The notes beneath the pieces were generated by a model. The model was given only the letters and a program-made list of their open reading frames with translations. It made no database searches and was not told where the DNA came from. A stretch of 64,000 nucleotides of DNA from Rhododendron vialii (lineage: Eukaryota > Streptophyta > Magnoliopsida > Ericales > Ericaceae): NCBI RefSeq assembly GCF_030253575.1, contig NC_080561.1:275501-339500 (forward strand). The letters run 5' to 3'. The translations under genes and the position numbers were made by a program. Below are positions 36,832 through 50,510 of this stretch, in pieces (positions within the stretch are counted from its first letter, which is position 1; every line of letters starts with the position of its first letter).

Positions 36832-37699
36832 ATGCCAGTGATGGTGTGAGGAGTAATATTCCGTTTTACATCGGCTAATCGTCTTTTAATTATGGAATTA
36901 GCGCCTGATCATTATTGTTGTCATCTTGTTGGTTCTTTAATTTCTGTGTATCTGAATGTATAAATGCTTAAATTTATTCACGTTGGTTAAAGTTTTTGTT
37001 CAAGTTCACCCAACCTTTTTTCTTGATTTTACTAGTAATTACTAATTACTTCAGTGTCAGTAATTCTGTTTTGTCGTTGATCTCATAATTTGGCTTGAAA
37101 TTAAACCGACACACGTTTAGGGAGCTGAACTTAATTAATTAAACAATTTCCAAATGGGGGGCCGTCAATATGTCGGTTTCAGGTCGAATTTAGATTCCTC
37201 CCGACTATCATTTTCCGTATCTCGTATTGATATTCATGGACCCCGGATTTCAGCAAAAAAATAAAAATAAAAATTTATGGACCCCGGGTCACTGGCCCGA
37301 TCGATATGCTTATCCTGGACATACTAAAGATGATAGGTGACAAAATTTGGACATTTGATGACATTTTTACATGTCACCAAATGTGTTTTTAGTTGTAGTG
37401 AACTAGTGTTTTCTTTCGAAATGCAAGATGTTCTGAGTGAACTTGTGCGTATCTCGGTCAAGACCTTACAATCTTTCTCACGCTTACCTAGGTTAGGTAA
37501 GCGTGGGGTACATATATCCCCTACAGAAAAACCAAGTTCTCTGCAGCCAATTATTCACACTCTTAACTTGTTCCATTATACCATATTCACCTCTTATATA
37601 TCTCCCTCCCTCTCGCATTCGCCCTACAAACGGGACGTAAGGTTTCAGTGCAGGGAGACTCAAATATTTTATCAGCATGGTCTGAATTGAATTGCCAAT

Positions 37700-38480
37700 T
37701 TTATTGAGTTTTTTTTTTTTTTTTTTGGGTCAAAGTTTAGTAATGCTTTCATTGATACGAAAACAATACATCAAGAACAGGTAGTCACCTCCCAAGAAAG
37801 GAAGAAATCAACCACAAAGGAAGCCTAAACTCACAAACGAACATTTAGGACCTCACATAGATAAGACTCATCTCCAACCCCGAAAAGCCATCAAGACGAT
37901 ATAGAAAACCCACCACAAAAACACTGACGAGGAGTGAGAGAAAGTCCCACACATAGGAAGAAAACCAACAAAAAACAGCAAACAAAAACTAAAGAAAAAC
38001 TTGCAAGCAAATAACAGATCCACGCACCTAAGTCCAACTGCCTAAAAACGCCGATCAAGATCCTCACTGCTACCGCTGCCACAAGGGCGGCCGAGAAACA
38101 ATAGAGACCACTGAATGGAACCTTCATCACCACAACAGCCACACCCCACTGCATAGCACCACCAACTGCAACCTCCGTCCCAAGAGACTACGCCATTGTC
38201 AGGGCGCAAACTTATGCAACGCCCAGAACGACAAGAATGGGGCCGGCCTGATAACATCGATGGAATTGCACGACGATCAGAAAGAAGAGCACACGGTGAG
38301 GAAGATCAGACAAAGGAGCACACCAAAGGATTGCTCTGACGACGATTGGCTCCATCGACGTTGCTTTGACGACGATTGGCTCCATCGACGTTGGAACTCG
38401 CCGAAATCAGGGGGATAGATCTGAAGGGAAAGAGGGAGGGGGGGGAAGGAAGGGAGGGGGGGCCCTCCCCTAAGAAAACC
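37700..38480 (-). mobile_element. 5'-truncated LINE-like element (3' region)
   Basis: A run of about 20 T (37709 on) is followed by gggtcaaagtttagtaatgc. On the minus strand this is a 3' UTR with an ATCAATGAAAGCATTAC-type end and poly(A). Upstream on the minus strand the sequence is relatively GC-rich, with partial frames but no reverse transcriptase motifs. A 30-bp tandem duplication lies inside. The far boundary near the GA tract is uncertain. Confidence 0.55.
38331..38390. repeat. 30-bp tandem duplication
   Basis: Units ttgct(c/t)tgacgacgattgg... at 38331-38360 and 38361-38390 differ at one base. Confidence 0.88.
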
Positions 38481-38492
38481 ATAAGCGCGTCA

Positions 38493-38625
<133 letters not shown>

Positions 38626-39374
38626 ACCTTGCTTGCAAACAAAATAAGGAAAATCAAATTTTGTTAGTTACACGATTGAGAGATTTGTTATATAATTGAT
38701 TTTCAAATGATATTAATTATTCATTTTTGTAAACTATATATATATATATACACACACACTGATAATCAGGTCATTAATATGGAGTATACGATTAATTAAT
38801 TTTTTGGCACATAAAAGTGATCAACAAGTTGTATATATATGTAACGAACTAGTCAGTCAAACCATATCACTTGGACCCGAAATTCATTTGATGCAGTAAA
38901 TTCATATTTGGTGAGATTCAGAGATTCCACATTTTCAATTTTTCTTTTTAGCCTACAAGCTATAACCAGATAAGTGTAGACAATAAAATCAAACACCACC
39001 TTATCTGTAAAGATTAGTAAAGTAGCTAGGATAACTTTGTGAGACATAGATATCCAAACAATCATATCTTCATCTTTATAGTATTTGGGAATTTATCTAC
39101 AACAATTATCTAATTTAACAGGCTGTTTGGCTGAATAAGTAAAAAATAAATGGATCAAACTCGAACCTTCATCCATTCTGTTCCAGATTCCCACAATATA
39201 AATCGTATTTTGGAGTAGAAGAGCGAGATGAAAAATCCCTAACGGCATTTATTCACGGGGATACAAGAATAATATGTCAAGCAGATCTGTCAATCTTTAC
39301 CTCTTGCTACTTGTTTGGCCGAAAAAATGAAGAATCATTAATTTCTTACAAAATTACCAGATCGGCTGTACTAA

Positions 39375-40439
39375 GAGCATCAGCAGTGGAATAAGCAAAT
39401 GTGAATAATCAAAACTTGCTACATCAGATTTTGATTATCCATTTAGAGGTTGCTAAAGTTAGCAATGTCAAATCCCACATTGGTTATTTTTTTTCCCATA
39501 ATCAAAATCAATGGACCCTCCAAACTTTTTCCTTTCATTTCACACATATTTTTTGAAAAAACGGTTTTTGAAGGAAAAAAAAAACAGCTTATGTTAGAAA
39601 CAGTTTTTCAAAAAACACACTTTTTTTTTGATAGGCAACAAAATTTTATTAAAAGCTCGCCAGAGGGTACATCGAGAGAGGACCAATTACAGACTTCAAA
39701 GATTGAAATCCATAAAAGACCAAAAAGAAAAAGACAATACAAAAAGATTACGTTTAATGAAACTTGAATAAGCCCTCGATTAAAGGTCATTCAACCACCG
39801 TCCCATATCAGAAATATTGGCCTTGAGAGTCGCCATACAAAATCAACCTCAACCCCATTGAGCAACCCATTAATGATAGCACAATACATGAGTCCTTTCA
39901 AAAAACACACTTTGTTCACTTAAAAATTATAAATACAATTTTGAGAAATTTTGAAAGAATTATATTTACACAAATAGTTTTGAAATTTTAAAAACTATAA
40001 ATATAGTTTTTTAAAAACAGATTTTGTGTGAAAACCAGTTTTCTATAAAAGAGTTTTGAAATTTCAAAAACAGATTTTTGAAAAACACACTTTATGTACT
40101 TATAGCTTGTAAAATTTTTGAAAGAATTGTTTTTTGTAAAAAAAAAAGGTAAAAAAAAATCTGAAAGTTACAGTTTTTTAAAATTATTTTTTGAAAACAT
40201 TGTTGAGAGAGAGAGAGAGAATGAAAGAGAGAAGGTTTTTGTGTAATATTGATGTACTTTTATTGAGAGATAAAATTTGGTTATTGACAAAATATTGCTA
40301 ACTTTGATTATTGAAGAGTCAAAATTTGATGAGTTGTTAAGAGGTTGCTAAGTTTGGTTATTCCAATATGAGCATTTTTTTGATCCAACATTGCTAACTT
40401 TAACAATTTTTTATTTTGCTTATTCCACTGTGGATGCTC
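39375..40439. mobile_element. PIF/Harbinger (Tourist)-like element, 1065 bp
   Basis: The left end GAGCATCAGCAGTGGAATAAG mirrors the right end CTTATTCCACTGTGGATGCTC. TAA flanks both sides (39372-39374 and 40440-40442). Subterminal blocks with gaggttgctaaagttagcaa are also mirrored. No transposase was seen. A LINE fragment is nested inside. Confidence 0.85.
39606..39913 (-). mobile_element. 5'-truncated LINE nested in the PIF-like element
   Basis: The direct repeats tttcaaaaaacacacttt at 39606-39623 and 39896-39913 flank about 275 bp. The plus strand starts with poly-T and gataggcaacaaaattttatt, so the element lies on the minus strand and ends in TTTTGTTGCCTATC plus poly(A). The 15-18 bp target duplication and poly(A) tail are the usual marks of LINE retrotransposition. 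Confidence 0.85.
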
Positions 40440-41085
40440 TAATAACTTCAATTTGCTAAGAGATAATAACTATATCTATAGTAAATGATCTCAAAACACT
40501 GTAACTTCTTCTTGTTTTGGTTTCTCCAAATTACATATTCCACCTCATTGTAAGCCAAAATTGATTTCATTTGGTCTCTCACACAAGCTTTGGACCCCAT
40601 ACCAACAAAGATCAAAACACAATTTCGGACACAATTTTATCTGGTTCATGAATTCATGTGCATCATATCTAACAGTTTTAGAAACAGTTGTTTAATTTCA
40701 TAATTATGTTTTAAAAGTGTATTCGTAACATTGATGGGTCGCTTTTCGCCAGAAAAACTATAAGGACGCGTGAAGGGCATGCAGCTGAAAATTGCTTCTA
40801 TATAATCCTAAGACAGCTAGCATCTCCATCAACCCCTTGATCACTCCATACTCATTATGGGATTTGATGATTCTTTAATTTGTTTACAACACACTCTCTT
40901 CTTTATTTATACAGTATATTTTTTTAATCGAAAAGTGAGAATATCCCTGGTTAGTTTACTATACGAATGATTGGGGTAGTTAAGAGATGCCCTGCATTTT
41001 TTTATTATTTTGTGATATATCAGCCTCACATGCCGCCCCTGATCGGTTCTTTGTTTTTTAGCTAGGTGAACCCTTTCTTCCAGAA

Positions 41086-41270
41086 GTTTTTGGTGCCCAG
41101 CGTGCCGTCAGCGGACCATTCAAACGTGTTTGGACGGTTCAGTTTTATTCTCTCTCTTTATCTCGTCACACTCTTTTTAAAATTCAAACTGTCCGAAACA
41201 CGTTTGAATAGTCCGAATCGCCGACGGGATACCATGCACGTGTGTGGCACCCTACCGGAACCCAAAAATT
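41086..41270. repeat. Imperfect foldback MITE, about 185 bp
   Basis: cggaccattcaaacgtgttt (about 41113) pairs with aaacacgtttgaatagtccg (about 41198-41217). The mirrored homology extends outward (gtgccgtcagcg against cgccgacgggatac) and into the flanking ttttggtgcc and ggaacccaaaaa. Confidence 0.75.
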
Positions 41271-43454
41271 TCTCCTTTTATTACACTTTGGAAGACTGAC
41301 TTTTATAATTAAACTCTTAATTAAAATGAAGTCAAGAATATATATATTGTTAAGAACACGGTTTAGGCCCTGATTAATTACCTGCAAGTAACGCGTTTTT
41401 AATACTAGTTGCCATTTAGCAGGCAAACTACAAAAAGCTACGGGGCTCTTCGTTAGTAATTTGACTATTTGGTTTAATAGACTTATTAATGTGCCTGGAC
41501 TAAATAATTAGGGACTAACTAATCCGCTGTTTTCTCAGATTAAAAAAAAAAAACTAATTTGGTGTTTGGTAAAAGGCACATACGTACATGTAGACTATTT
41601 ATGCTCACCTTCAATCCCGTCCTTATTAGTCTCGATCTCTTAATTCACCATTTACTAGTATCCTTCTATCCCCACCCCCATACTTGGATATTAAATAAGT
41701 ATTTGAAGCGCAAGCAAGTGATATATAGTAATCTTTTTTGCATCTCGCATGCACCTAATTTCATTCATTCATATAAACTACCAACCAAACCAAGTCTAAA
41801 ATAATACTAGTACTGTTGGGTTGGTAATTAATTGAGCTCCCCTTCTACTATATCCTCATTTTCCCACCCTTGTTATTTAATTTAATGTACCCCCAAAAAA
41901 ACTAGTGAAATGAATATTTTGTCGATATTGGTGTTTCCGAAATTAAATAGACAAGCAGTGCAGTGGGGGTCACTGTGAAAAGTAAAAACGTAGAAACGTA
42001 CGAGTGGTTCCGTCCGTTAGATTTAAATACTGTATGTATATATAGCCGGCCATGTGACAGAAAGGACTAGCTAGGGCTAAGACAAAATCAATGTATGGTC
42101 CCTTTACCAATGAAATGAAATGAAATTAATATAAGGCTAACAAATGGAGCTAGGGGCCGACCTTTGGCTAGCTAGCTGGCTACTGTACTAGCTAGTGCAT
42201 GCATGCCTATATTAATTACTACTACACAGTAATATTCGTACATATGATCCCATGTGGAATACACAGTATGTTGAAACTTTCAATTGCTGCTGCTTTCTAA
42301 CAGACTCACCGGCCCTGTATTGGTGGTTTACACCAAGTTTAAATTCTACGAGTATTTAATGGGCTACAGTACACTCATCCAGGAGCGATCCTTCCTACGG
42401 GGTGAAGGAGACCGGATTCCTTGCACAACTCTAAATATTCTCGCGCATTATACTTATTTTTAAGTTAATTAGGAAAAATTATTTTTGTGGGATTGGCTCC
42501 TACAAGTCCATTGAGTGAAAAAAAAAATTCCTTTAAAATTTCTATATTTGTGAGGTAAAAATTCCTAAAATTTCAAGTTATTAATCATTTTTAGGTTGCA
42601 TCTATAAATTTAAATGGTGGTTATGCACATATACATAATATCGTCTCTTCTTCAAACCTTACAAGTAGCAATATATACTTATAAAATACTGTGTATTTTT
42701 TGTTGTCAATATGATAATACACGTGATTCGGGCCCCTACTAGACACAAACCTTGCGTCCCCCACTTCATTGATCAACACTGTTAGTAAATAACTCGGTCT
42801 TAAATAGTTAAGACCATATATTTAGACTACTCTAACAGATTATTGAACCAATAAAAAATGGGTTGTTAATTACACAATATTAATTGTACACTAGTATTTC
42901 AAAACTTGTACTATATACATCACTCAAAATTAAGATGAGTCTGAAATTGTTGAATTCATCCAGAACTGCCTCTCGAGCGCTGTTACCCCTACTTTTGATA
43001 TTACATGTAAGGGTGGAGGTGTCCCGACAATTCTACTTTCGATATTACCCCTATATTTATTACAAAAATTTAGTTATATAGATTCTAAAAAATTGGCACC
43101 CCCATAAAGCCCGAACCCCATACATGCGCTAGCGTAGTAAGATTCTTAATTGAACTTTTAATTTCAGTACCTCATGAATTTATCTCATCGGCCGAAAGAC
43201 AGCAGTGAGATTTGTGAATTGCAGTAGTCTCTCAGTCAGGTTGTGTTGTGGCCTGGAGCTGGTGGACACAAAACAGTGGTAGAGTAAAAGTCCATCCAGT
43301 CAAGGAGACCAGACAGCCCACGTGGGGAAGTGGGCCGACAAATCCGATTTCGTGTTTTAAGATATGGCCCTTGAGTTGGTGTTGGTTTGTGATTTTACGT
43401 CTCCAAATTCATGAATATTATCTATCATCTGGACTGGACTATTCGGTTTTCTTG

Positions 43455-43621
43455 ATCGCCACTGGGACAATCACTTTTCGCTGTCAACAAACACACACAC
43501 AGTCAGTGTCACACACCAACATACGGAGAGACAGAGAGAGAGAGGTTTTTTTTATCGCCACTAGGACAATCACTTTTCGCTGTCAACAAACACACACACA
43601 GAGTCAGTGTCACACACAACA

Positions 43622-43711
<90 letters not shown>
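43455..43711. repeat. 99-bp tandem duplication with CA and GA tracts
   Basis: Units starting atcgccact(g/a)ggacaatc at 43455 and 43554 each contain a short CA run, tcagtgtcacacac and a GA run. The second ends in a (GA)n tract to 43711. The repeat probably arose by slippage or unequal exchange around the microsatellite. Confidence 0.88.
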
Positions 43712-43714
<3 letters not shown>

Positions 43715-45651
43715 CATTAAAAAGCTGAGAAATGATTGAGTATATGGTAGCTTGGTTTAAAATGCATTAGAAATTCGGAAGTAGATCGAGCATGCAATAT
43801 CGATCACACTTGGAACAAACAAAAGCAATAATAGGCTGGCTGTGATGCATATGCAGCTAGCATATATGCCAAAAGAGCATATGGGCTGTTGCCGCAAGTC
43901 TAGGGATTCCTTCTTCTATTTATAATAATATACTATTACTGCTTCTGTATGATATATCCGCATACTCGGTCATTATCAATGGGTTAGGTTAGATCAAAAA
44001 AAAAAAAAAAAAAACCATTAAAAATGGGTGAAAGCAAAGTATTATATTACTACGGTGGATCGATTAATTCATGTTATACCACGTGAGTAATCTCAATACT
44101 TATATATTTATAAAAATTACAGTAGTGACTAATTTCAGAGACCTACGTACAAGATCGAACTACCTGATGACTATATGTATGTAATGATTGATACAGTACA
44201 TACTTACATAGTACTATCTATAACGGCGGTAAAATAGGTTTAGCCAAATGTTTTCCTACTCAGTGATGGTTTTTGTCCTCCCACTTGGTTGCAATTGATC
44301 TCATTAGCTCAAATTTAAACCACAGAGTATAGATACACATCTTGGTGATGTATCAATAAAATGACCGTCTTTTGGCTCATCAATCGCAATACCAAGCTTC
44401 TTGCTAAAGAGAGATTTGGCGAGTCCTTAGAGCGCATTTTTTCGTAAAGATTTGGTTTTCCAGGCGGTATTGGATGTACCTTATAGTTTGAAGGCCAAGC
44501 TTTGCAGCTGCAATGTAAGGATTACACATGCATCAAAACTAAGCAGGACAAAAAAACAGGGACTTGGGGGGTGCATCTAATGCTTCTTGTGTTGTTTTTC
44601 TTCTCTGGCCTGCCTAGTTGTTATTTTTATCATGATTTCCTCCAGCAAATACGAACTCGGGCTTAGCAGCCACCAGCTCGAACTTGGGCTCGGCTTGAAA
44701 TGCAACATCCAAAGAAAGCCTAGATTTGCATTCCAAAACACTTGTTTGTTTGTTTGTTTGTTTTTTTTTAAAATCATAAAACACTTTTGTTTAATCGCCA
44801 ATATGTTCAACTTCCATCATCTCAATTTTTCTCCTTATTCAGAGTGGTCCTGTAAATAGTGCAAATACGAGACATATTGAGGGGCATGAACTTATCAGAT
44901 TCTCCATTGACGTTTATATAAGTGGGAATTAAGAATACGCTAATCAATTTTGTAATCTGGTTCCATGTCAGTAATTAGTCTAACATAGATACAGTAGTTC
45001 TCGCGTACATAACTTCTCTGCAGCAGCAGCATCATGCATTGTTGGTTAATTATGCAAACACGTGCATCTTGAGAGAAAGAGAAAGAGAGAGAGATCTGGA
45101 GTTGCACTGACACAGTTTAATTGAAAGTAGAACTACAATAATATAGCTTAGCCTTATATTCATTAATTGGTACCTACAGGGATTAATTAGCACTCATGAA
45201 GATGAAGTTACATACATGTCTACAACTTCTGAATAGAGAGAAACAAAAAAAAAAAATACTGTAAGAAATTAAAACTCTCCACATAACCGATAAATATAAT
45301 GGTTCTACGTCATGCTAGATATCCCAATATATCTTTGTTACTACTCCCTCTTATAACGCTGTCTTAGGGAATGAGCTAGCTAGTGTTAAAAAGGAATACT
45401 CTGTTGACATGTGAAGCATTTCAAATGAACAATATAACTGCAAGAAAATACTATTTGACAAATTTAAACAAGTTCGCAACACATTTCCATTAAAATTTCT
45501 GAACAGATCAGTGATCAAATAGCTCAACTCACCAACATGCTATATACCGGTTGAATCATATTACCAGTATGTGTATTCCCAAGTGAACCACAAACAAGAA
45601 TTCTACTCTGGACATCTGTAGCTCATATCAACGTGTCTCAATATTGTTTAA

Positions 45652-45766
45652 GAACTGATGCCAAATTCATATTTTCACAACGACGAACTTAACATTTCAC
45701 GATAAAGTACGTGGCAATACAATTAATTAGAACTGATGCCGAATTCATATTTTCACAACGACGAAT
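45652..45766. repeat. Direct repeat of 35 bp
   Basis: aactgatgcc(a/g)aattcatattttcacaacgacgaa occurs at about 45653 and 45731, 78 bp apart. Confidence 0.85.
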
Positions 45767-46245
45767 CTTAGTTAATTAGAAGAGAATATGAATTGTGAAG
45801 TACAGTTGGGCAATTTGCTAAACAAACACCAAACATATGTCACCTCACAACCAAGAGACAAGGAAAGGCGAGCATTTGATAACTGCCAGACATTCCCCAA
45901 CATGTCTCCAGAAAACATTCTAATTAAAAGCTCCTATTTTTTTCCCAGAGAAAAAGGGGGGGAAAAAATTTGCACACAAGGAGACCTTGCTTTACACCGG
46001 TCATCGTCCCTATCATTTGTGTCAGGATAATTACTTATTCTTCAACGGCTAATGATGTCCCAGCTGCAAAATCACCAAGAACACATAGGATAAAACAAAA
46101 AACAAAAAAATATAACCACCTCTGGACCATTGGATCGATCCACATGAAGTAGTATTTGCATCAAACAAGTTGTTTCAATGGAGGGGAACCTCCTTTTTGT
46201 CGCCATTTAGTAAGTTAGGATTGCATATTAATTTAGATGCCTTGA

Positions 46246-46779
46246 TCATTTTAAAACACTAGCTATGACATATGTATTCATTGTGGTCATGATGTCAAGG
46301 AAATACTGAAACAAACCTGTGTTGTCTTCTTCTGCAGGATGATCATCTTGATGGGTTTCCATGACCTTGAGGAGGTACTTGAAGGTCTCTATCTCACAAG
46401 GGATTGTGAGGGCACCGCTATGATCAAACCCAAACTCCTCCTCCACCTTTTCCAGCAATACCTTGAATACTGGGTCGCTAAGATAGCTAGTAGGAATAAC
46501 AAACCTCCTAAGCTCTGGACCAACATAAACAGCCATGTATCCTTTGGGGATGTCATGGGGTGGTTCAGGGCTCTGGCAACCATCCTCATCTGAATCACAT
46601 GTGTTGAAGCTCCTCAACCTCTTGCTTATTGCCGGTGAAATGCCCGCGTGGGGTCGATCAGAGGGGACATCGTCGTTACCCTTTGAGCCAAGGGTGACAG
46701 ATTGCCACTTTTGGAGAAGTTCCTTCAGCTTAACAATCTGCCGTATTCCAGTCACCTTGCCTCCCCCATTGTCCTCCAT
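46246..46779 (-). CDS. SAUR family protein, 177 aa
   Basis: A second small auxin-up RNA protein, single coding exon, ATG at 46779. The N-terminus has a basic [10 protein letters not shown] segment. A linker leads to the SAUR domain: [41 protein letters not shown] and then [19 protein letters not shown]. This is a complete canonical SAUR core. The C-terminus is acidic, then hydrophobic. It is diverged from the SAUR at 36108 and on the other strand, so the two are unlikely to be a recent tandem pair. The sequence around 46879-48117 suggests a leader intron, listed separately. Confidence 0.95.
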   Translation of the reverse strand: MEDNGGGKVTGIRQIVKLKELLQKWQSVTLGSKGNDDVPSDRPHAGISPAISKRLRSFNTCDSDEDGCQSPEPPHDIPKGYMAVYVGPELRRFVIPTSYLSDPVFKVLLEKVEEEFGFDHSGALTIPCEIETFKYLLKVMETHQDDHPAEEDNTGLFQYFLDIMTTMNTYVIASVLK

Positions 46780-48051
46780 TGCTATATATGCTTTACCACA
46801 ATAGCGATGAGAATCCCAAGGTTGAGTTCAAAGTGCTTGATGCCAGGTAAGAGAGTATGTCTCATCGGATCTCCTTCCACTGCATTCATAACAAAAACAA
46901 AGACAAATGTGCTTTTTCAACAACTTATGGAATAGGAAAAGACGGGAATTTATGACCAGTTTTATATATTAATTATGGGTACTTTGCAGCCATTTAGTCA
47001 TCTATGCAGTTAGTGCACACAAGTTATTTATCAACTACATCCAACCAACAGAGTCTTCAATCGACTTTGGCAACCTTAAACAGTTAAATGCTTATGGCCA
47101 CTTGCAAACCTCAAGACCAACTAATTAAAAAAGAGTTTTACGTCGCAAGAGCTAGGCATGTGAGGCCTTTTGCTCTCCCATCAGGCAAAGCATGTAGCTT
47201 GAAATCAGTAATCGCATATTAATGTCCATGACAAATATCCGTAGAATAGGATCTACAGTTTTATGGACTAATTTTTGGTATTTAGAGTGTGGTCTGTGGA
47301 TTCCATAGTGCTATGGTCCCTGCTGTTAGGCCATTACGGTCACAAATGGACGAAGATAGCCCATAAAAACTAGAAGGGATCTGCTAGTATTCATACTGGC
47401 ATTGCAACAAGTGGCCGGGAAGAACTTAGAGGGAGGATACAACTTTTGGAAAATGATTTTGTCCTGCACGTTTTCTTTTTCACAAATAAAGGTGGGACCC
47501 ACAACATTATTTAGAAAGCCCCACCACCACTTGTGAGAGAGATGTAATTGGAATGTATGTAAACTTGGATGTGTCCCTAACAACGATTCTAAAAATCCAA
47601 ACAGATGTAGAATTTGACAGACAAATTATGATAAGAACGTGCAATAAACTTTAATTGAAAAACTAAAGCTAATATTTGTAGGCCTCGTTTATTAAAAATA
47701 ACCTGAAACCCAACAAAAAAATAGAAACTGTAGAACTGTACAATCATCCGAATGCCAATTCTTGAATGGCCTAAAAAACAACAATTTGTATTAAGAGAGA
47801 GAATTAATGACCGGATTTTCCATACATTTGATGCACTCATAGTACCCATCATAAATTAGGACTAACTCGCATGATTCTTTCGTTCAGATCAGGCTAAGAT
47901 CATATGAAAATAAACAAAATAAATAACAAAAAATTAACACTTGGCAATCTAACGTAGCAAGGAACCTAATAATGAAACATACCTCTCATAATCATCTCCA
48001 TTTTGTCAATCCCACAAATGAATATGTACACGCGCACACACACACATATAT

Positions 48052-48115
<64 letters not shown>

Positions 48116-48260
48116 CCTTGGAAGGAAAGGGGGTGGGTGCAGGTGAAGAAGGGGCTAAAGAAGGATCCTAAAGAAGGAAAGCCATGGGAGCGACGAGGAG
48201 GACGAGGGCTATTGAGATCACAAAGCGATTTGGAAGAATGAGCAGCTGGTCTGATTTGGT
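46780..48260 (-). other. Probable 5' leader with intron of the minus-strand SAUR gene
   Basis: On the minus strand a CT-rich, non-coding stretch ends CCTTCCAAG|GTATTC (donor at 48116). A good acceptor, TTATGAATGCAG|TGG, ends at 46880, leaving about 100 nt of leader before the ATG at 46779. The implied intron is 46880-48116 and begins with a long CT tract (48056-48112). An upstream ATG occurs in the leader. The splice sites are predicted by eye only. Confidence 0.5.
48056..48112. repeat. (GA)n microsatellite
   Basis: About 57 bp of GA, immediately inside the predicted SAUR leader intron, preceded by CA and TA runs. Confidence 0.95.
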
Positions 48261-48396
48261 CCCTATTTTCTGGTTCTCAATGGAACGTGAGATGCAGAGT
48301 AATACTAGTGGAGTATAAAGAAAGAAGAGGATTATTCGGAAACTCCCATACTAGTCATAGGATTGAGCCTTTCCGCATTCCCGTATATCTCGCACT

Positions 48397-48399
<3 letters not shown>

Positions 48400-48441
<42 letters not shown>
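48400..48441. repeat. (CT)n microsatellite
   Basis: About 42 bp of CT repeat upstream of the minus-strand SAUR leader. Confidence 0.95.
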
Positions 48442-48444
<3 letters not shown>

Positions 48445-48689
48445 AAGAAGCCGTTTTTTCTGTTTTATGCCACAACCCATTAATTTAGGGGAAAAAAAGG
48501 ATGTCTATGTAAAATATTTATTGTACTAGTAACTTGCAAAAACAAAAACTTTAATTTGAACAAGATATATATTCCAGATTATCATTTTGTGTAGTCTTTT
48601 TAGGATGGACGGTTCTTCAAAAGTAAGTAATTCCTTTTTGTTTTTTTTTTTGTTTTTTTTGAAAAGTAAACATGTGGTGGTTCACTTTA

Positions 48690-49197
48690 TGAGATGGCTT
48701 GCGTGAAGCAAAAAGAGGCCGCATTATACTAGGCACTGGACTCGTTCAAATGCCCACATGTAAGACGGGCTTAGACTTGCAAAACCCGCCAAGCAACGCT
48801 GCTAGCCCAGAAATAAATGATGCAAAAGGGCTTTCAAAACCCGCACATCCACTCTACTTTTTTGGGCTCCTTAATAAGGGATTCATATGCGTTTGGGGCC
48901 TACATCTTTTGATCAATTGTCACTGGAACGGATTGCTCATCTTTCCTCTGGACACCAGGGGTTGGTCCAGTAATTGGAATTCAGGACTTAGTTGGGCAAG
49001 GCCGAGATTCGAACCTCGATAAGTTTGGTGGGGGTCTTTCTAACACCACCCACACAAGGTGGGTCTTTGGCTTAGGCTTCAACATAGGTTTGATGGAGTC
49101 TAGATAGTGTTATGGTGTAACGGAGCAATACTACCTAGCGAAGGTGACAAAGTACTATACTTGCAATTGCATTTTGTTCAAAAAAAAAAAAAAAACA
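48690..49197 (+). mobile_element. Retroelement-like segment ending in poly(A)
   Basis: The segment ends at 49180-49197 in a run of A preceded by cattttgttc, the same tail motif as the micro-insertion at 24249-24270. It contains a tRNA-like B-box in reverse (gagattcgaacctcg, about 49004). The 5' limit is not defined and no motif of reverse transcriptase is present. Confidence 0.4.
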
Positions 49198-50369
49198 CAA
49201 GAAACAAGAAATGCTATATCTTGACCACATAAATTGCTTACATTAGCTTTGGAACCTGTACAAAGAAAACAATACTCATCCCAAGAAAATTGAACATTGA
49301 TCAATAGTTAATTTTTGTTGGTCCTAGACAACGAGTCAGAGATCGAAACATTTTACTAGGAAGAACGATATTTATGGATTTTTTTTTTCTGTTGAGCTTC
49401 ATAACAACATCATCATTTCGTTGATGATCGAAACAGTTTATCTTTTATATCTTGCCGAGAGCATAAGCATGTTTAAAATTATGTCAGTCAAATTTCGATC
49501 AACTTAATTTTTTAGGAACACATTTAGTTTAAAAGTTAAACACACTTACTTGATCAGAAACCATTAACCTCGAGATAAATGTGCGGCAATTATGTTTTCT
49601 TTGATCTTCGATCAACGTATAATTGTTGGATGACTAACGTTTTCGACGAACTGAGAAAGTAGGACTTCGGGTTGGTGCTATATTGTTATGCAGGGAAGTG
49701 CACAGCACCGTGCTACACACCTCCGACACGTAGGATCTACGATTCGACGGCTCGAATCTTATCTTGGCAACCAGCGATCGAGAGCAAACGACTTGGAGGT
49801 GCGCACACCACTGCACAACACCATCCCCAATTCGGAAAAGTAAATGGTGGAGTATTGATCACTCAAAGTATGCTCAAAAAGGAGAGGAGGTGATTGGGAT
49901 CATACATTAGTACCACATAAACGAGGACATATATGTTAATAAATCTTGTATATATAGAGTAATGCTACGAACACATCACATTTGCACAAATCCAACCACT
50001 TTCCTCTCATATGCATGTTTCCATTCTGTATAACATTTGCCCTAGTAAGAACCACGTAAAATTGTATCAATCATCTGCTAAAGTCAGTAAAACAATGTTG
50101 TTTTCCTTTATTACAGAAGAGAGGGAAAAATCGACGGGGAAAAAAGGTATGCGGATTAACCCTAATGATGAGCAAGCAAATTAAGTTTTATACTTTAAAA
50201 AGTTGTTTTGGAGAATTAGTAGAAAAATTTTTGTCCCCCTAATTGTTTTGGGGTTTGTAGGTGTGTTTTGTTGTTTCCCTGTTGCTTTCGGGGATTGTGA
50301 AGTGGTGTAAGAACTGGGTCTTCTTGTTCCTGGTTTGTTGGGCTTAATAAGATGATCATAATTTACAAA

Positions 50370-50420
50370 CCCCCCCCCCCCCCCCAACAAAAAAAAAAAA
50401 CAAAAAAACAACAAAAACCA

Positions 50421-50455
<35 letters not shown>
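50370..50455. repeat. Homopolymer and (AAT)n cluster
   Basis: A run of about 18 C is followed by A-rich sequence and about ten AAT/ATA trinucleotides. The long poly-C is also a place where assembly errors are likely. Confidence 0.9.
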
Positions 50456-50457
<2 letters not shown>

Positions 50458-50510
50458 TTTTATTGTTTGCTTGCAAAACAATCATTTTACCAGAAAACAT
50501 TCCACAATAA

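Noticed and set aside
49000..49030. tRNA gene suggested by gattcgaacc
   Set aside because: Only a B-box-like motif; no cloverleaf or A box at the right distance. More likely part of a SINE-like repeat.
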